Assembly: GCA_910587285.1 (NCBI GenBank)
Contig: CAJULM010000015.1
Coordinates: 1-58,813, forward strand
Length of the DNA stretch: 58,813 nucleotides
DNA from: an uncultured Oscillospiraceae bacterium
GTDB taxonomy: Bacteria; Bacillota; Clostridia; Oscillospirales; Oscillospiraceae
Reading direction: 5' to 3'
Shown here: positions 33,499-41,527 of the stretch, one piece after another
How the letters are laid out: each line of letters opens with the position of its first letter
How positions within the stretch are numbered: position 1 is the stretch's first letter
Notes under the pieces: generated by a model
The model's database searches: none
What the model was told of the DNA's origin: nothing
Seen by the model: only the letters and a program-made list of their open reading frames with translations
Position numbers and translations under genes: made by a program

Positions 33499-34683
33499 AT
33501 GCCTATCTCAGTAACGCCCTACATCCCCCAGACCATCACCGTCCACACCGGTCCGGCCAATCAGTGGGCGGAAAACGTGACCGTCAGCTTCCCGGACTAC
33601 ATCAAAAACGTGGCTTCCAGCGAAATCTACCCCACCTGGCCGGAGGAGGCGCTGCGGGCCAATATCCTGGCTCAGATTTCCTTCGCCCTCAACCGGATTT
33701 ACACCGAATACTATCCCAGCCGGGGCTACGATTTTGACATCACCGCCTCTACCATGAACGATCAAAAATTCATCAAGGGCCGCAGCACCTTTGAAAATGT
33801 GGACCGGCTGGTGGATGAGCTATTCACCACCTATATCCGCCGGAAGGGCTTTGTGGAGCCTCTGGCCGCCAAATTCTGCAACGGCACCACCGTCACCTGC
33901 GACGGCCTGTCCCAGTGGGGCAGCGAACGGCTGGCCCGCCAGGGCATGAAGGCCATGGATATTTTGCGCCACTATTATGGCGACAACATTGAGCTGGTAT
34001 CCAGCGCCCCCATCCGCGACATCTCCTATTCTTACCCCGGCTACCCGCTGCAAACCGGCTCCTCCGGCGATTACGTCACCGTTTTGCAGGTGATGCTCAA
34101 CCGCATTGGCCAGAACTATCCCGCAATTCCCCGCATCAGGCCGGTAGACGGCGTATTCGGCAGCCAAACCGAGGCGGCGGTCAAGGAATTTCAGCGCATT
34201 TTCAACCTCACCCCGGACGGCCTGGTCGGCCAGGGCACCTGGTATAAGCTGGTGTCGCTCCACGGCGCGGTCAGAAAGCTGTCCGAGCTGGTGAGCGAGG
34301 GCCAGCCGTTCACCCAGATTCAGGGTCCCGCCGCAGGGGTTACGCTCCAGGAGGGCAGCACCGGCGTCGCCGTATCCGCGCTGCAGTACTTCATCTCCAT
34401 CATCGGCCAGTTCTCCTCCACCATTCCCGCTCTGGCCATCGACGGCATTTTCGGCCCCAACACCAGGGACGCGGTGCTGGCCGCCCAATCCCGCCTGGGC
34501 CTGCCCGTCACCGGCGTGGTAGACCATCAGACCTGGCAGCGGCTGTACGACGAATACCTGGGCATCGCCCGCACCGCCCTGGCCGGAGCCAACCTTCCCA
34601 CCAGCGCCCAGGACATTGAGAGCTCCGTCATTGCCGGACAGTTCCCAGGCTATAACCTCACCTATGGAAACTCAAACGCATGA
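33499..34683 (+). CDS. SpoIID-like protein with two peptidoglycan-binding domains
   Basis: 394 residues without signal peptide. N-terminal ~180 residues resemble the SpoIID/LytB fold: YPTWPEEALRANILAQISFA, IYTEYYPSRGYDFDIT, TCDGLSQWGSERLARQG, YGDNIELV. Two PG_binding_1 domains follow, at about 190-255 (LQTGSSGDYVTVLQVMLNRI) and 280-350 (LQEGSTGVAVSALQYFISI). SpoIID cleaves spore-septum glycan; activity of this variant is unproven. Downstream lies a protein built from the same PGB domains. Confidence 0.8.
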   Translation: MPISVTPYIPQTITVHTGPANQWAENVTVSFPDYIKNVASSEIYPTWPEEALRANILAQISFALNRIYTEYYPSRGYDFDITASTMNDQKFIKGRSTFENVDRLVDELFTTYIRRKGFVEPLAAKFCNGTTVTCDGLSQWGSERLARQGMKAMDILRHYYGDNIELVSSAPIRDISYSYPGYPLQTGSSGDYVTVLQVMLNRIGQNYPAIPRIRPVDGVFGSQTEAAVKEFQRIFNLTPDGLVGQGTWYKLVSLHGAVRKLSELVSEGQPFTQIQGPAAGVTLQEGSTGVAVSALQYFISIIGQFSSTIPALAIDGIFGPNTRDAVLAAQSRLGLPVTGVVDHQTWQRLYDEYLGIARTALAGANLPTSAQDIESSVIAGQFPGYNLTYGNSNA

Positions 34684-34699
34684 AAGGAAGGACATCCCT

Positions 34700-35233
34700 A
34701 TGAACTATGAGGAAGTGATTGGGACCGAGAAGACCAACGTGCCCGTCCGATCCCTGCAATATATGCTCAACCAGCTGGCCATTCACGATCCCAAGCTGAT
34801 CCGCCTCACCGTGGACGGCATCTTCGGCGAGCGCACGCTGGAGGCCGTCATGGTGTTTCAGCGGGAGTATCACCCCCCTGTCACCGGAGTGGTCGATATG
34901 GGCACGTGGGACGCCATCCGGTCCGCCTATCAGCAGACAGAGCTGCAATATGGGTTTCCCCCTCCCCTCAATGTCCTGCCCTGCGGCACCTACACCGCCA
35001 TTGAGGGCCAGGAGTGCCCGCCGGTGCTCATCGTCCAGGCCATGTTTTCCTCTCTCAGCAAGGTGATGACCAATTTCTCCCCCTGCAAGCTGAGCAGCTG
35101 CAACGACGGCGAGACCCCCGCCAACATCCGCATCGTCCAGCAGCTGGCGGGACTGCCGGCCACCGGCGTGCTGGACCGGGCCACCTGGTCCTACCTGGTC
35201 CAGCTCTACCAGGCCCTTGTCACTCGCAGCTAA
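34700..35233 (+). CDS. Peptidoglycan-binding protein, two PG_binding_1 domains
   Basis: 177 residues, ATG 34700 after AAGGAAGG. Domain one at about 10-75 (VPVRSLQYMLNQL, LTVDGIFGERTLEAVMVFQREY), a second more divergent at about 95-172 (NIRIVQQLAGLPATGVLDRATWSYL). No catalytic domain and no signal peptide. It ends the three-gene run begun at 33077; likely a binding partner of the SpoIID-like protein. Confidence 0.78.
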   Translation: MNYEEVIGTEKTNVPVRSLQYMLNQLAIHDPKLIRLTVDGIFGERTLEAVMVFQREYHPPVTGVVDMGTWDAIRSAYQQTELQYGFPPPLNVLPCGTYTAIEGQECPPVLIVQAMFSSLSKVMTNFSPCKLSSCNDGETPANIRIVQQLAGLPATGVLDRATWSYLVQLYQALVTRS

Positions 35234-35258
35234 GCGGCAAGACGCATACATTTTTTTC

Positions 35259-35287
35259 TTGTCAAGCCATTCATTATCCGCTATAAT
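35259..35287 (+). promoter_or_regulatory. Sigma-A promoter of the DUF4364 gene
   Basis: TTGTCA (35259-35264), 17 bases, TATAAT (35282-35287). Confidence 0.82.
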
Positions 35288-35328
35288 AGTTCGAAACAGC
35301 GCCTGTATACAAAAGGAGATGGAGCCCA

Positions 35329-35868
35329 ATGTCCCGGTTCGGTTTTATCCACGACAAGCTGGACACAAAGCTGCTGGTATTATATATTGCGGACCGCGCG
35401 GCAGGCCCGCTCAGCTTTGACACCCTCACCGATCTGGCCATGTGCGACGAGGGAGTCGATTACTTTCAGTTTGCCGAAGCTGTGGCCGAGCTGCTGGAAA
35501 GCGGCCACCTGAGCCAGAACGAGGAGCATTACGCCATCACTGATAAGGGCCGCCAAGCCTGCGCCGCCGGTGAGAGCAGCCTCTCCCCCGTCATCCGCCG
35601 CCGGTGCGACCAGCGCCTCGCCCCGCTGAACCAGGCGCTCAAGAGGAGCGCCCAGGTTCGCGCCGAGCTGCGCCCGCAATCCGGCGGAACCGACGTCTGC
35701 CTGACCATGGACGACGACAAGGGCAGGCTGTTCTCCCTCACCCTGCTGGCCCCCTCCCAAAGCGACGCGCAGCAGATTGCCGACCAATTTCTCAAGCATC
35801 CCGATCAAGTATACAACGGAATTTTGAAGGCTCTGCTCCCCGGCCATGATAGGAGTGAAAATCAGTGA
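35329..35868 (+). CDS. DUF4364 winged-helix protein
   Basis: 179 residues matching DUF4364: FIHDKLDTKLLVLYIADRA, then a winged-helix region with FQFAEAVAELLESGHL and YAITDKGRQA. Probably a DNA-binding regulator widespread in Clostridia; target unknown. Its stop overlaps the GTG of the next gene. Confidence 0.82.
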   Translation: MSRFGFIHDKLDTKLLVLYIADRAAGPLSFDTLTDLAMCDEGVDYFQFAEAVAELLESGHLSQNEEHYAITDKGRQACAAGESSLSPVIRRRCDQRLAPLNQALKRSAQVRAELRPQSGGTDVCLTMDDDKGRLFSLTLLAPSQSDAQQIADQFLKHPDQVYNGILKALLPGHDRSENQ

Positions 35869-36683
35869 ACATTTTGGGCTATTCCGTCCTGGACCTCTTT
35901 CTCTATTTTGTGTTCTACTCCTTTTTGGGCTGGGTGATGGAGACCTGCTACTGCTCTTTGTGTGAGCGCCGGCTGGTCCCCCGCGGCTTTCTGTACGGCC
36001 CCATCTGCCCCATCTACGGCACGGGCGTGCTGCTGATGATCCTGTTTTTCACCCCGCTGAAGCAGAACCTGGTGCTGTTTTATGTGGTGGCCGTTGTCGT
36101 GATGAGCTCCTGGGAGTACTTTGTAGCCTGGCTGCTGGAGACCACCACCCACATAAAATACTGGGATTACTCCCACTTCCGCTTCAATTTGAAGGGCCGT
36201 ATCTGCCTCTGGGTGGCGCTGGTGTGGGGCGTTTTATCCTACGTGGTCATCTTTTTCATCCATCCCCCTGTGGAGGCCCGCTTCCAGACCATTCCCCCCT
36301 GGCTGAAGTACAGCCTCGGCGGCACGCTCCTGGCCGTGCTCGTCCTCGACGCTGTATTCACCATCCGCCATCTGGCCCTCGTGTCCAAGCTGGTGGTGGG
36401 CGTGACCTCTCTGGGGGAGGAGCTTCAGCTTCAGCTCTCCCTGGGAAAAGCGGAGCTCACGGATATGCTGGAGGATAAATCCGCAGCCCTGCGCCAGCGC
36501 TACAGCGCCGAAATTGCCCAGCTGGAGCGCTACAGCCGCCGCTTCCGCAGCCGGTACAGCAAAATGAGCCCCGCCCGGCGCTATACCGTCCGCCGGGAGG
36601 ATATCGCGGCGGCCGCCCAGCTGGCCCGCGACGAGCTGCTGAGAAAGAAACAAGAGCGGCAGGCCCGGCGCAGCGCCAAATAG
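35865..36683 (+). CDS. CmpB-like membrane protein (putative ABC transporter permease family)
   Basis: 272 residues. Several N-terminal helices with the family motifs FYSFLGWVMETCYCSL and RGFLYGPICPIYGTGVLLM, then SWEYFVAWLLE and WDYSHFRFNLKGRICLW. The C-terminal third is a basic soluble tail (about 190-272). The family is annotated as putative ABC transporter permease, but no ATPase lies nearby and transport is unproven. GTG start at 35865 overlaps the DUF4364 stop. Confidence 0.82.
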   Translation: MNILGYSVLDLFLYFVFYSFLGWVMETCYCSLCERRLVPRGFLYGPICPIYGTGVLLMILFFTPLKQNLVLFYVVAVVVMSSWEYFVAWLLETTTHIKYWDYSHFRFNLKGRICLWVALVWGVLSYVVIFFIHPPVEARFQTIPPWLKYSLGGTLLAVLVLDAVFTIRHLALVSKLVVGVTSLGEELQLQLSLGKAELTDMLEDKSAALRQRYSAEIAQLERYSRRFRSRYSKMSPARRYTVRREDIAAAAQLARDELLRKKQERQARRSAK

Positions 36684-36702
36684 CACGAACATCCGCTTCT
36701 GC

Positions 36703-36759
36703 AAAACGGTTTGAAACAATGCGGCCTCCGGTTAAATCCCGGAGGCCGCATACCGTTTT
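36703..36759 (+). terminator. Terminator after the CmpB-like gene
   Basis: TGCGGCCTCCGG (36720-36731) pairs with CCGGAGGCCGCA (36739-36750), inside an outer AAAACGGT / ACCGTTTT stem (36703-36710 with 36752-36759). Confidence 0.75.
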
Positions 36760-36849
36760 CATCCCGTCAGCACAATGTCCCTCACGCTGATATGTTCTGG
36801 CAGAATGGGCGCTTCATGAAAAAGCGGGGCTGAATAACGCCCCGCCCTT

Positions 36850-37194
36850 TCATCTTTTACAGCCTTGAATCAATGCCTTGGCCTCATCCTTTTTTAGTAC
36901 CTTGCCATAGGAAACCACTTTCCCATCCACAACCAGGGCCGGGGTTGTCATCACGCCATAGGCTGCAATCTGCGCGAAGTCCGTCACGTGGTCAATGGCC
37001 GCATCCATGCCCAGCTCCGTCAACGCCGCCCGAACGGCGTCCTCCAAGGCGTTGCATTTCGCACAACCGCTCCCCAGCACCTTGATCCCGGCAGCGGACT
37101 TTGCCCCTTCCGCCTGCTCCATCGCTTCCGGGGTGCAGCTGCCGCCACAGCAGCAGGCTTTTGTCGCTCCTTTTTTCTTGCCAAACAGTCCCAT
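36850..37194 (-). CDS. Thioredoxin-fold redox-active disulfide protein
   Basis: 114 residues. N-terminal Cys-rich CCCGGSC extension, then a glutaredoxin/thioredoxin-like domain with active site GSGCAKCNAL and MTTPALVVDGKVV (cis-proline). Matches the small redox-active disulfide protein 2 family, which commonly accompanies ArsP-type permeases. Lies 19 bases after the permease on the same strand. Confidence 0.88.
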   Translation of the reverse strand: MGLFGKKKGATKACCCGGSCTPEAMEQAEGAKSAAGIKVLGSGCAKCNALEDAVRAALTELGMDAAIDHVTDFAQIAAYGVMTTPALVVDGKVVSYGKVLKKDEAKALIQGCKR

Positions 37195-37213
37195 AAATCA
37201 TTCCTCCTAAAAA

Positions 37214-38215
37214 TTATATCAACAAAAATTGGAACACATTGAACAGGTAGCCCACTATGATTATGCCAACGGTGCAAATGCCGGTGAACAGGGCGAGCAG
37301 TTTCGGCTTGACCGCCTTGCGCAGCATAATCATAGAGGGAAGGCTCAGCGTCGTGACGGCCATCATAAAGGACAGGATCGTGCCAAGCTGTGCCCCCTTA
37401 TACAGCAGAGCCTCCGCCACGGGGATGGTGCCGAAAATATCGGCGTACATGGGAACGCCCACCAGCGCGGCAAGGATCACGCCGAAGGGATTGCTGCCGC
37501 CCAGCACAGCTTCAATCCACCGCTCTGGAATCCAGTTGTGAATGACCGAGCCAATGCCCACGCCTATCAGAATATAGGGAAGCACTTTCTTGAACGTAGA
37601 AACGACTTGTTCTTTGGCAAACTGAACCCGCTCCCCCCTTGTCAGCGTGGGGGACTCAATATCCACACTGCTGGCCTTGCGGATAAATTCCTCCACATAC
37701 GCCTCCATGTGCAGCTTCTCGATCAACGTGCCGCCTGCTACGGCGATCACCAGCCCGACCACCACATAGATGACCGCCACCTTTGCGCCGAAAATGCTCA
37801 TGAGCAGGATAAGACTGCCCAGGTCTACCATCGGGGAAGAAATCAAGAAGGAGAACGTCACTCCTAACGGCAGCCCAGCGCTGGTGAAGCCGATAAACAG
37901 CGGAATGGACGAACAGGAGCAGAACGGCGTTACCGTTCCCAGCAGGGCCGATATGATGTTCGCACCGACGCCGTGAAACCGCCCCAATATCCTCCTACTG
38001 CGCTCCGGCGGAAAATAGCTTTGAATGTAGGAAATCACGAAAATCAAAAAGCAGAGCAGCACCGTGATTTTCAACACGTCATAGAGGAAAAACTGAACGC
38101 TTCCTCCCACTCGCTCTCCCACATCCAGCCCCAGCAGGGAAAGCCCTCCGCCAATCAGTTCATTCAGCCACCTCATGCCTAAAACCTGGTCTTGGATAAA
38201 CCGCCATACACCCAT
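37214..38215 (-). CDS. Permease of the ArsP/DUF318 family
   Basis: 333 residues, 8-10 membrane helices, with the family motif LLGTVTPFCSCSSIPLFIGF and a second-half GVPMYADIFGTIPVAEALL. ArsP proteins export organoarsenicals; other members of the family have unknown or sulfur-linked substrates. Control by ArsR supports metalloid export. An ATCAA-N6-TTGAT box lies just upstream. Confidence 0.88.
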   Translation of the reverse strand: MGVWRFIQDQVLGMRWLNELIGGGLSLLGLDVGERVGGSVQFFLYDVLKITVLLCFLIFVISYIQSYFPPERSRRILGRFHGVGANIISALLGTVTPFCSCSSIPLFIGFTSAGLPLGVTFSFLISSPMVDLGSLILLMSIFGAKVAVIYVVVGLVIAVAGGTLIEKLHMEAYVEEFIRKASSVDIESPTLTRGERVQFAKEQVVSTFKKVLPYILIGVGIGSVIHNWIPERWIEAVLGGSNPFGVILAALVGVPMYADIFGTIPVAEALLYKGAQLGTILSFMMAVTTLSLPSMIMLRKAVKPKLLALFTGICTVGIIIVGYLFNVFQFLLI

Positions 38216-38249
38216 AAGAAAACCTCACCTTCAAATTGTCGGACAATAT

Positions 38250-38265
38250 ATCAAATTTTTTTGAT
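38250..38265 (-). promoter_or_regulatory. Candidate ArsR operator before the permease
   Basis: ATCAA, six bases, TTGAT. Same architecture as the box upstream of arsR at 38634-38649. Confidence 0.6.
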
Positions 38266-38277
38266 GTTTTGTATTTA

Positions 38278-38311
38278 AGAGAAACGCCACCTCCTATGAT
38301 GGCGTTTCTCT
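38278..38311 (-). terminator. Hairpin overlapping the arsR stop
   Basis: AGAGAAACGCCA (38278-38289) pairs with TGGCGTTTCTCT (38300-38311); weak T run on the minus strand. It may attenuate readthrough from arsR into the permease. Confidence 0.55.
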
Positions 38312-38620
38312 ATCACATGAACGGCATCCGCATTCTTGGTCTGCATCCGGCGTGGTAATCGCCAGCAGCAGCTTTACCGCTTCATTTCTGCCGGATTCAC
38401 TCAAACGGTAATGCGTCCATTTGCCCTCCTGGCGGCTCGCAACAAGCCCAGAATCACACAGGATTTTCATGTGATAGGACAGGCCGGATTGCGTCAAATC
38501 CATCGGCTCTTGTAAAACGCAGGCGCACTTTTCCCCGCTTCGCAGCTGCTCCAGAATGGCAAGACGTTTGGGGTCGCACAGAGCCTTGAATACTCTTGCG
38601 TTCTCTTGGTGCGTTCCCAT
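38294..38620 (-). CDS. arsR: ArsR/SmtB-family repressor
   Basis: 108 residues. FKALCDPKRLAILEQLRSGEKCACVLQ carries the paired cysteines near the DNA-binding helix used for arsenite binding in ArsR (C-x-C), then the recognition helix LTQSGLSYHMKIL and wing SRQEGKWTHYRLS. A second cysteine cluster, ECGCRSC, lies at the C-terminus. It would repress its own promoter and the permease until metalloid binds. Confidence 0.88.
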   Translation of the reverse strand: MGTHQENARVFKALCDPKRLAILEQLRSGEKCACVLQEPMDLTQSGLSYHMKILCDSGLVASRQEGKWTHYRLSESGRNEAVKLLLAITTPDADQECGCRSCDRETPS

Positions 38621-38633
38621 GCGAACACCTCAA

Positions 38634-38684
38634 ATCAAAAATAATTGATGTGTATAGTATATGCGCCGGAGCCTGCTTTGTCAA
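38634..38684 (-). promoter_or_regulatory. arsR promoter and operator
   Basis: Minus strand TTGACA (38679-38684), 17 bases, TATACT (38656-38661), then ATCAA-N6-TTGAT at 38634-38649 over the start region. Confidence 0.8.
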
Positions 38685-38709
38685 TAGGGATATTTTCATG
38701 CTTTTCCTC

Positions 38710-38917
38710 CTATTCTAAATAGCCCTCCCTGGCCTTGACGCCGAAGCTCTCCTCCATCAAATGGAGCTGCCGGTCGGTGATGGTGTTCGCCAGCGGCAGG
38801 TGGGCGGTCTTCATGTAGATCTCCGCCGCCTTCTCCGCCGTCTCGATGAGGCCAAACGTCTCGTACAAATCCTTGCCCGCCCCGTAGATACCGTGCTGAG
38901 CCCACACCACCAGCCGG
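38710..38917 (-). pseudogene. Truncated rhamnulose-1-phosphate aldolase-like gene
   Basis: Only the C-terminal ~69 residues remain: LVVWAQHGIYGAGKDL, then ETFGLIETAEKAAEIYMKTA and an intact stop. The match is to RhaD-type class II aldolases. Homology stops at about 38917, where a remnant on the opposite strand begins. Confidence 0.65.
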
Positions 38918-38918
38918 G

Positions 38919-38996
38919 ATGTAGAGCACTACTATGTTCGGGTGGATGCCTTCAACGAAAATGGGATCACGGAAGGGACTATCAACATTGTGTGAG
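38919..38996 (+). pseudogene. C-terminal remnant of a secreted-type or glycosidase-like protein
   Basis: An open frame reading DVEHYYVRVDAFNENGITEG followed by TINIV and stop. This looks like the end of a carbohydrate-active enzyme, possibly a glycosidase, cut off at the same junction as the aldolase remnant. Family assignment uncertain. Confidence 0.4.
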
Positions 38997-39047
38997 CACT
39001 GAACATATACGGCGGACATCCCTGCTTCGGATGTCCGCCGTATGCTA

Positions 39048-39935
39048 TCAAGATGTATGCTTTTTCAGCATATTCTGGAAGAAACGCGTGTTATAAATGC
39101 CCAGCGCGGCGGGAACATCCAGCTGGTTTTTGCTTCTGCCCAGCACCTTCTCCCCGTTATGACCCATATCCGCGATCAGCATCAGCCCGGAGACAAAGCA
39201 GGCCATATCGGAGTTTAGGAACAGCAGCGGCGCGGCCATCTCCTCCGGAGTGGCCAGCCGGCCAATGGCCCCGTTCTCTTTGAGGAGCTTTTCCTGGCCG
39301 CCTGCCATTTTCTCAAACTCCTGCTTCATGCCGGTGTCGGTGGAGCCGGGCAGCAGAGCGTTCACCCGGATGCCTTTGGCCGCGTAATCCACCGCCTTCA
39401 ACGCCGTGTAGTAGTTCATGGCCCGCTTGGAAAGCGTATAGGCCATCACGCCCACGCCGTCCCTGGGGGAGACCTTTTTCATGAAGGCCACCATTTCCTC
39501 CCAGGTTTTGCAGTCCATGATCTTTTTGTATTCCCTGCTCCACTTCTCCCACATCAGGCCGCCGCAGCTGGTAACGTAGGCGATGCTGCTCCCCGGGGCC
39601 ATGCGAGGCTCCAGATAGGTTTCGGTGATGTACTTGTTGGCGATAAAATTTACGGTGAATGTAACCCAGTAGCCTGTTTTTGCCCCGGACAGGCCGGCCA
39701 CGCCGAAGAAGCAGTCGATGGCCTGGGGCAGTTGGGCAAAAGCCGCGTCGATGCTCTCTTTGCTGGACAGGTCGGTGGCAATAAAACCCGCCAGCCCCTC
39801 GATGGCCGCTTCGTTTCGATCCAGACCATATACCTTGGCGCCCAACTCCACAAGCTGTTGGCAGACCGCCTTCCCAATCCCGCTGGCCGCTCCGGTGACT
39901 ACACAAACTTTATCCCGATAGCTAAGCAATTCCAT
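39048..39935 (-). CDS. Short-chain dehydrogenase/reductase, hydroxysteroid dehydrogenase-like
   Basis: 295 residues. NAD(P) loop VTGAASGIGKAV, a short acidic turn GLDRNE, then ATDLSS, and catalytic YTLSK (Tyr-x3-Lys) with an upstream serine in YVTSCGG. The abbreviated Rossmann part and VNFIANKYITE region resemble 3-alpha-hydroxysteroid dehydrogenase/carbonyl reductase members. Substrate unknown. Divergently transcribed from a TetR regulator. Confidence 0.8.
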   Translation of the reverse strand: MELLSYRDKVCVVTGAASGIGKAVCQQLVELGAKVYGLDRNEAAIEGLAGFIATDLSSKESIDAAFAQLPQAIDCFFGVAGLSGAKTGYWVTFTVNFIANKYITETYLEPRMAPGSSIAYVTSCGGLMWEKWSREYKKIMDCKTWEEMVAFMKKVSPRDGVGVMAYTLSKRAMNYYTALKAVDYAAKGIRVNALLPGSTDTGMKQEFEKMAGGQEKLLKENGAIGRLATPEEMAAPLLFLNSDMACFVSGLMLIADMGHNGEKVLGRSKNQLDVPAALGIYNTRFFQNMLKKHTS

Positions 39936-39964
39936 AAAATCTCCCCCCGCTTTTTGTGAGACAT

Positions 39965-39993
39965 TTGCCTCTTTTAGAGGATTGTAGTATAAT
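39965..39993 (+). promoter_or_regulatory. Promoter of the TetR gene
   Basis: TTGCCT (39965-39970), 17 bases, TATAAT (39988-39993), in the divergent region shared with the dehydrogenase. Confidence 0.7.
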
Positions 39994-40051
39994 TAAGGGA
40001 AGGAAGCAAGGCGTACTGGGCTATATGAGACAAAAGGGGGTAAATTGGCTC

Positions 40052-40561
40052 ATGAGGAAGACCGACACCAGGGAATATATCACGCAGGCACTGTTCGCGC
40101 TGCTGGACAAAAAGGAGATGAAGGATATCACTGTGTGCGAGCTGGTGGCCAAGGCGGGAATCAGCCGCGCTACCTTCTACCGCAGCTATCTGGATATGTA
40201 TCAGGTCATCGACGAACAGCTGGCAAAAATCGCTCAGGGCATGACAGACAAAGCCATGATGTCCAGCGCTGATATCCGGGACAATACCCTCCAGATATTC
40301 CGGCTTTTGCTGGGCTACAAGCAGCCCCTCCAGATTCTCATCCGCCGTGACATGGGAGACAGGATTTACCGAGCCCTTTATCAGACAACGGTGGAGCACA
40401 TCGACCAACTCAACGCCATGGACAACCGATACCAGCCCCACTTTTTCGCCGGGGCGGCCTGCGGTATGCTCATCGCATGGATCAAAAATGAGTTTCAGGA
40501 GAGCCCGGAGGAAATGCTGGAGCTGTTTTGGGGATGCTTGAAGGGATATGTCTCCCTGTAG
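40052..40561 (+). CDS. TetR/AcrR-family regulator
   Basis: 169 residues from ATG 40052 (a GGGGG stretch lies about 11 bases upstream; an alternative start is 40025). N-terminal helix-turn-helix: ITQALFALLDKKEMKDITVC then ELVAKAGISRATFYRSYLDM. C-terminal ligand domain lacks recognisable features. Its head-to-head placement suggests it controls the adjacent dehydrogenase. Confidence 0.85.
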   Translation: MRKTDTREYITQALFALLDKKEMKDITVCELVAKAGISRATFYRSYLDMYQVIDEQLAKIAQGMTDKAMMSSADIRDNTLQIFRLLLGYKQPLQILIRRDMGDRIYRALYQTTVEHIDQLNAMDNRYQPHFFAGAACGMLIAWIKNEFQESPEEMLELFWGCLKGYVSL

Positions 40562-40660
40562 CCGTCATCCCGCTCTTCCCGGACTTGACAGTACCACGCA
40601 TGAAGATCTATATCAAGGACGTTTTAGGCCAGTAAGGGAAAACTTTTACACGAGGGCGGC

Positions 40661-40694
40661 AAAAAACCCTGGAACCGTTGCGATTCCAGGGTTT
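40661..40694 (-). terminator. Terminator of the tRNA-Ser pair
   Basis: On the minus strand AAACCCTGGAA pairs with TTCCAGGGTTT and runs into six Ts (plus-strand A run 40661-40666). Confidence 0.85.
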
Positions 40695-40698
40695 GCAC

Positions 40699-40789
40699 TG
40701 GCGCGGAAGGAGGGATTTGAACCCTCGCACGGTTTTACCCGCCTACTCCCTTAGCAGGGGAGCCCCTTCGGCCACTTGGGTACTTCCGC
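40699..40789 (-). tRNA. tRNA-Ser (GCT anticodon), CCA encoded
   Basis: 91 bases including CCA. Acceptor GCGGAAG pairs with CTTCCGC; anticodon loop CTGCTAA in the stem CCC/GGG; a long variable arm typical of class II tRNA; T loop GGTTCAAATCC. Confidence 0.95.
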
Positions 40790-40825
40790 GTGTCGAAACA
40801 TCATACAAATGATGAAATTGTAAAT

Positions 40826-40912
40826 TGGCGGAGAGAGTGGGATTCGAACCCACGGCCCTTTCGGGTCACCGGTTTTCAAGACCGGCTCCTTAAACCACTC
40901 GGACATCTCTCC
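40826..40912 (-). tRNA. tRNA-Ser (TGA anticodon), CCA encoded
   Basis: 87 bases including CCA. Acceptor GGAGAGA pairs with TCTCTCC; anticodon loop CTTGAAA in the stem CCGGT/ACCGG; long variable arm; T loop GGTTCGAATCC. Confidence 0.95.
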
Positions 40913-40943
40913 ATGAAATGAGAAGCGTCCAAACGCAAGTGTT

Positions 40944-40972
40944 ATCTTAGCATATCCTGATACGTTTGTCAA
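40944..40972 (-). promoter_or_regulatory. Promoter of the tRNA-Ser pair
   Basis: Minus strand TTGACA (40967-40972), 17 bases, TAAGAT (40944-40949). Confidence 0.8.
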
Positions 40973-41351
40973 CGAAAATTTTACCAGCCGCCCAAATATT
41001 CTGCGCAAACCACCCTGCCCAGTTTTCCAAAAAACAATCCATTCCCTCTCCCCTCCCCCGGATTTTTCCCCTGACAAAATTATGTCAAGCAAATTGGCAC
41101 TTTCGCATGGAAAAGAACTTCGATTGCAGGTTTTCCATAAAAAGGATATTTTTGAAATTCTCTTGGCACAGTGTGGAAGCAGGCTGTTGAAAACTTTGTT
41201 GAAGCTGTGGATAACTTTCTGTATCTGAATTTTTATCCGAAGTTATGGAAACCTATTTCACAAAATCTCTTCTCAGCAAGGCCTTGCAAATCCACCACTT
41301 CCCGGTCTGTCAAAAAAGATATTTTCCCGGCGTATACAGAGCGTATAGCCC

Positions 41352-41381
41352 TTGACGGAGCCGGGGGAAACGTGATAAACT
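41352..41381 (+). promoter_or_regulatory. Promoter of the fhs transcript
   Basis: TTGACG (41352-41357), 18 bases, TAAACT (41376-41381), ten bases before the riboswitch. The remaining part of 40973-41351 shows no gene or clear signal. Confidence 0.6.
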
Positions 41382-41390
41382 ATTTTTGCT

Positions 41391-41495
41391 GTATAACTGA
41401 CGGAAGTGGAGAACCACATGGAGTACAGCGGCGCTTTCCGCGTCGATATGCCGACCGTCTGGGCGCACTGATCCAACTCGGTGCGCCTTTTTTCG
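41391..41495 (+). promoter_or_regulatory. ZTP (pfl) riboswitch with terminator upstream of fhs
   Basis: The 5' domain ACTGACGG - GTGG/CCAC hairpin - GGAGTAC and the 3' block CCGACCGTCTGGGC match the ZTP fold (reference blocks ACUGGCG and CCGCCUGGGC). The 3' block overlaps an intrinsic terminator: GGCGCAC (41462-41468) with GTGCGCC (41481-41487) and a T run. ZTP or ZMP binding should prevent termination. ZMP (AICAR) builds up when 10-formyl-THF is scarce, and Fhs makes 10-formyl-THF, so the logic is direct. Confidence 0.88.
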
Positions 41496-41527
41496 TTTGG
41501 ACGCACCCAATAAAGGAGGAATTCACC

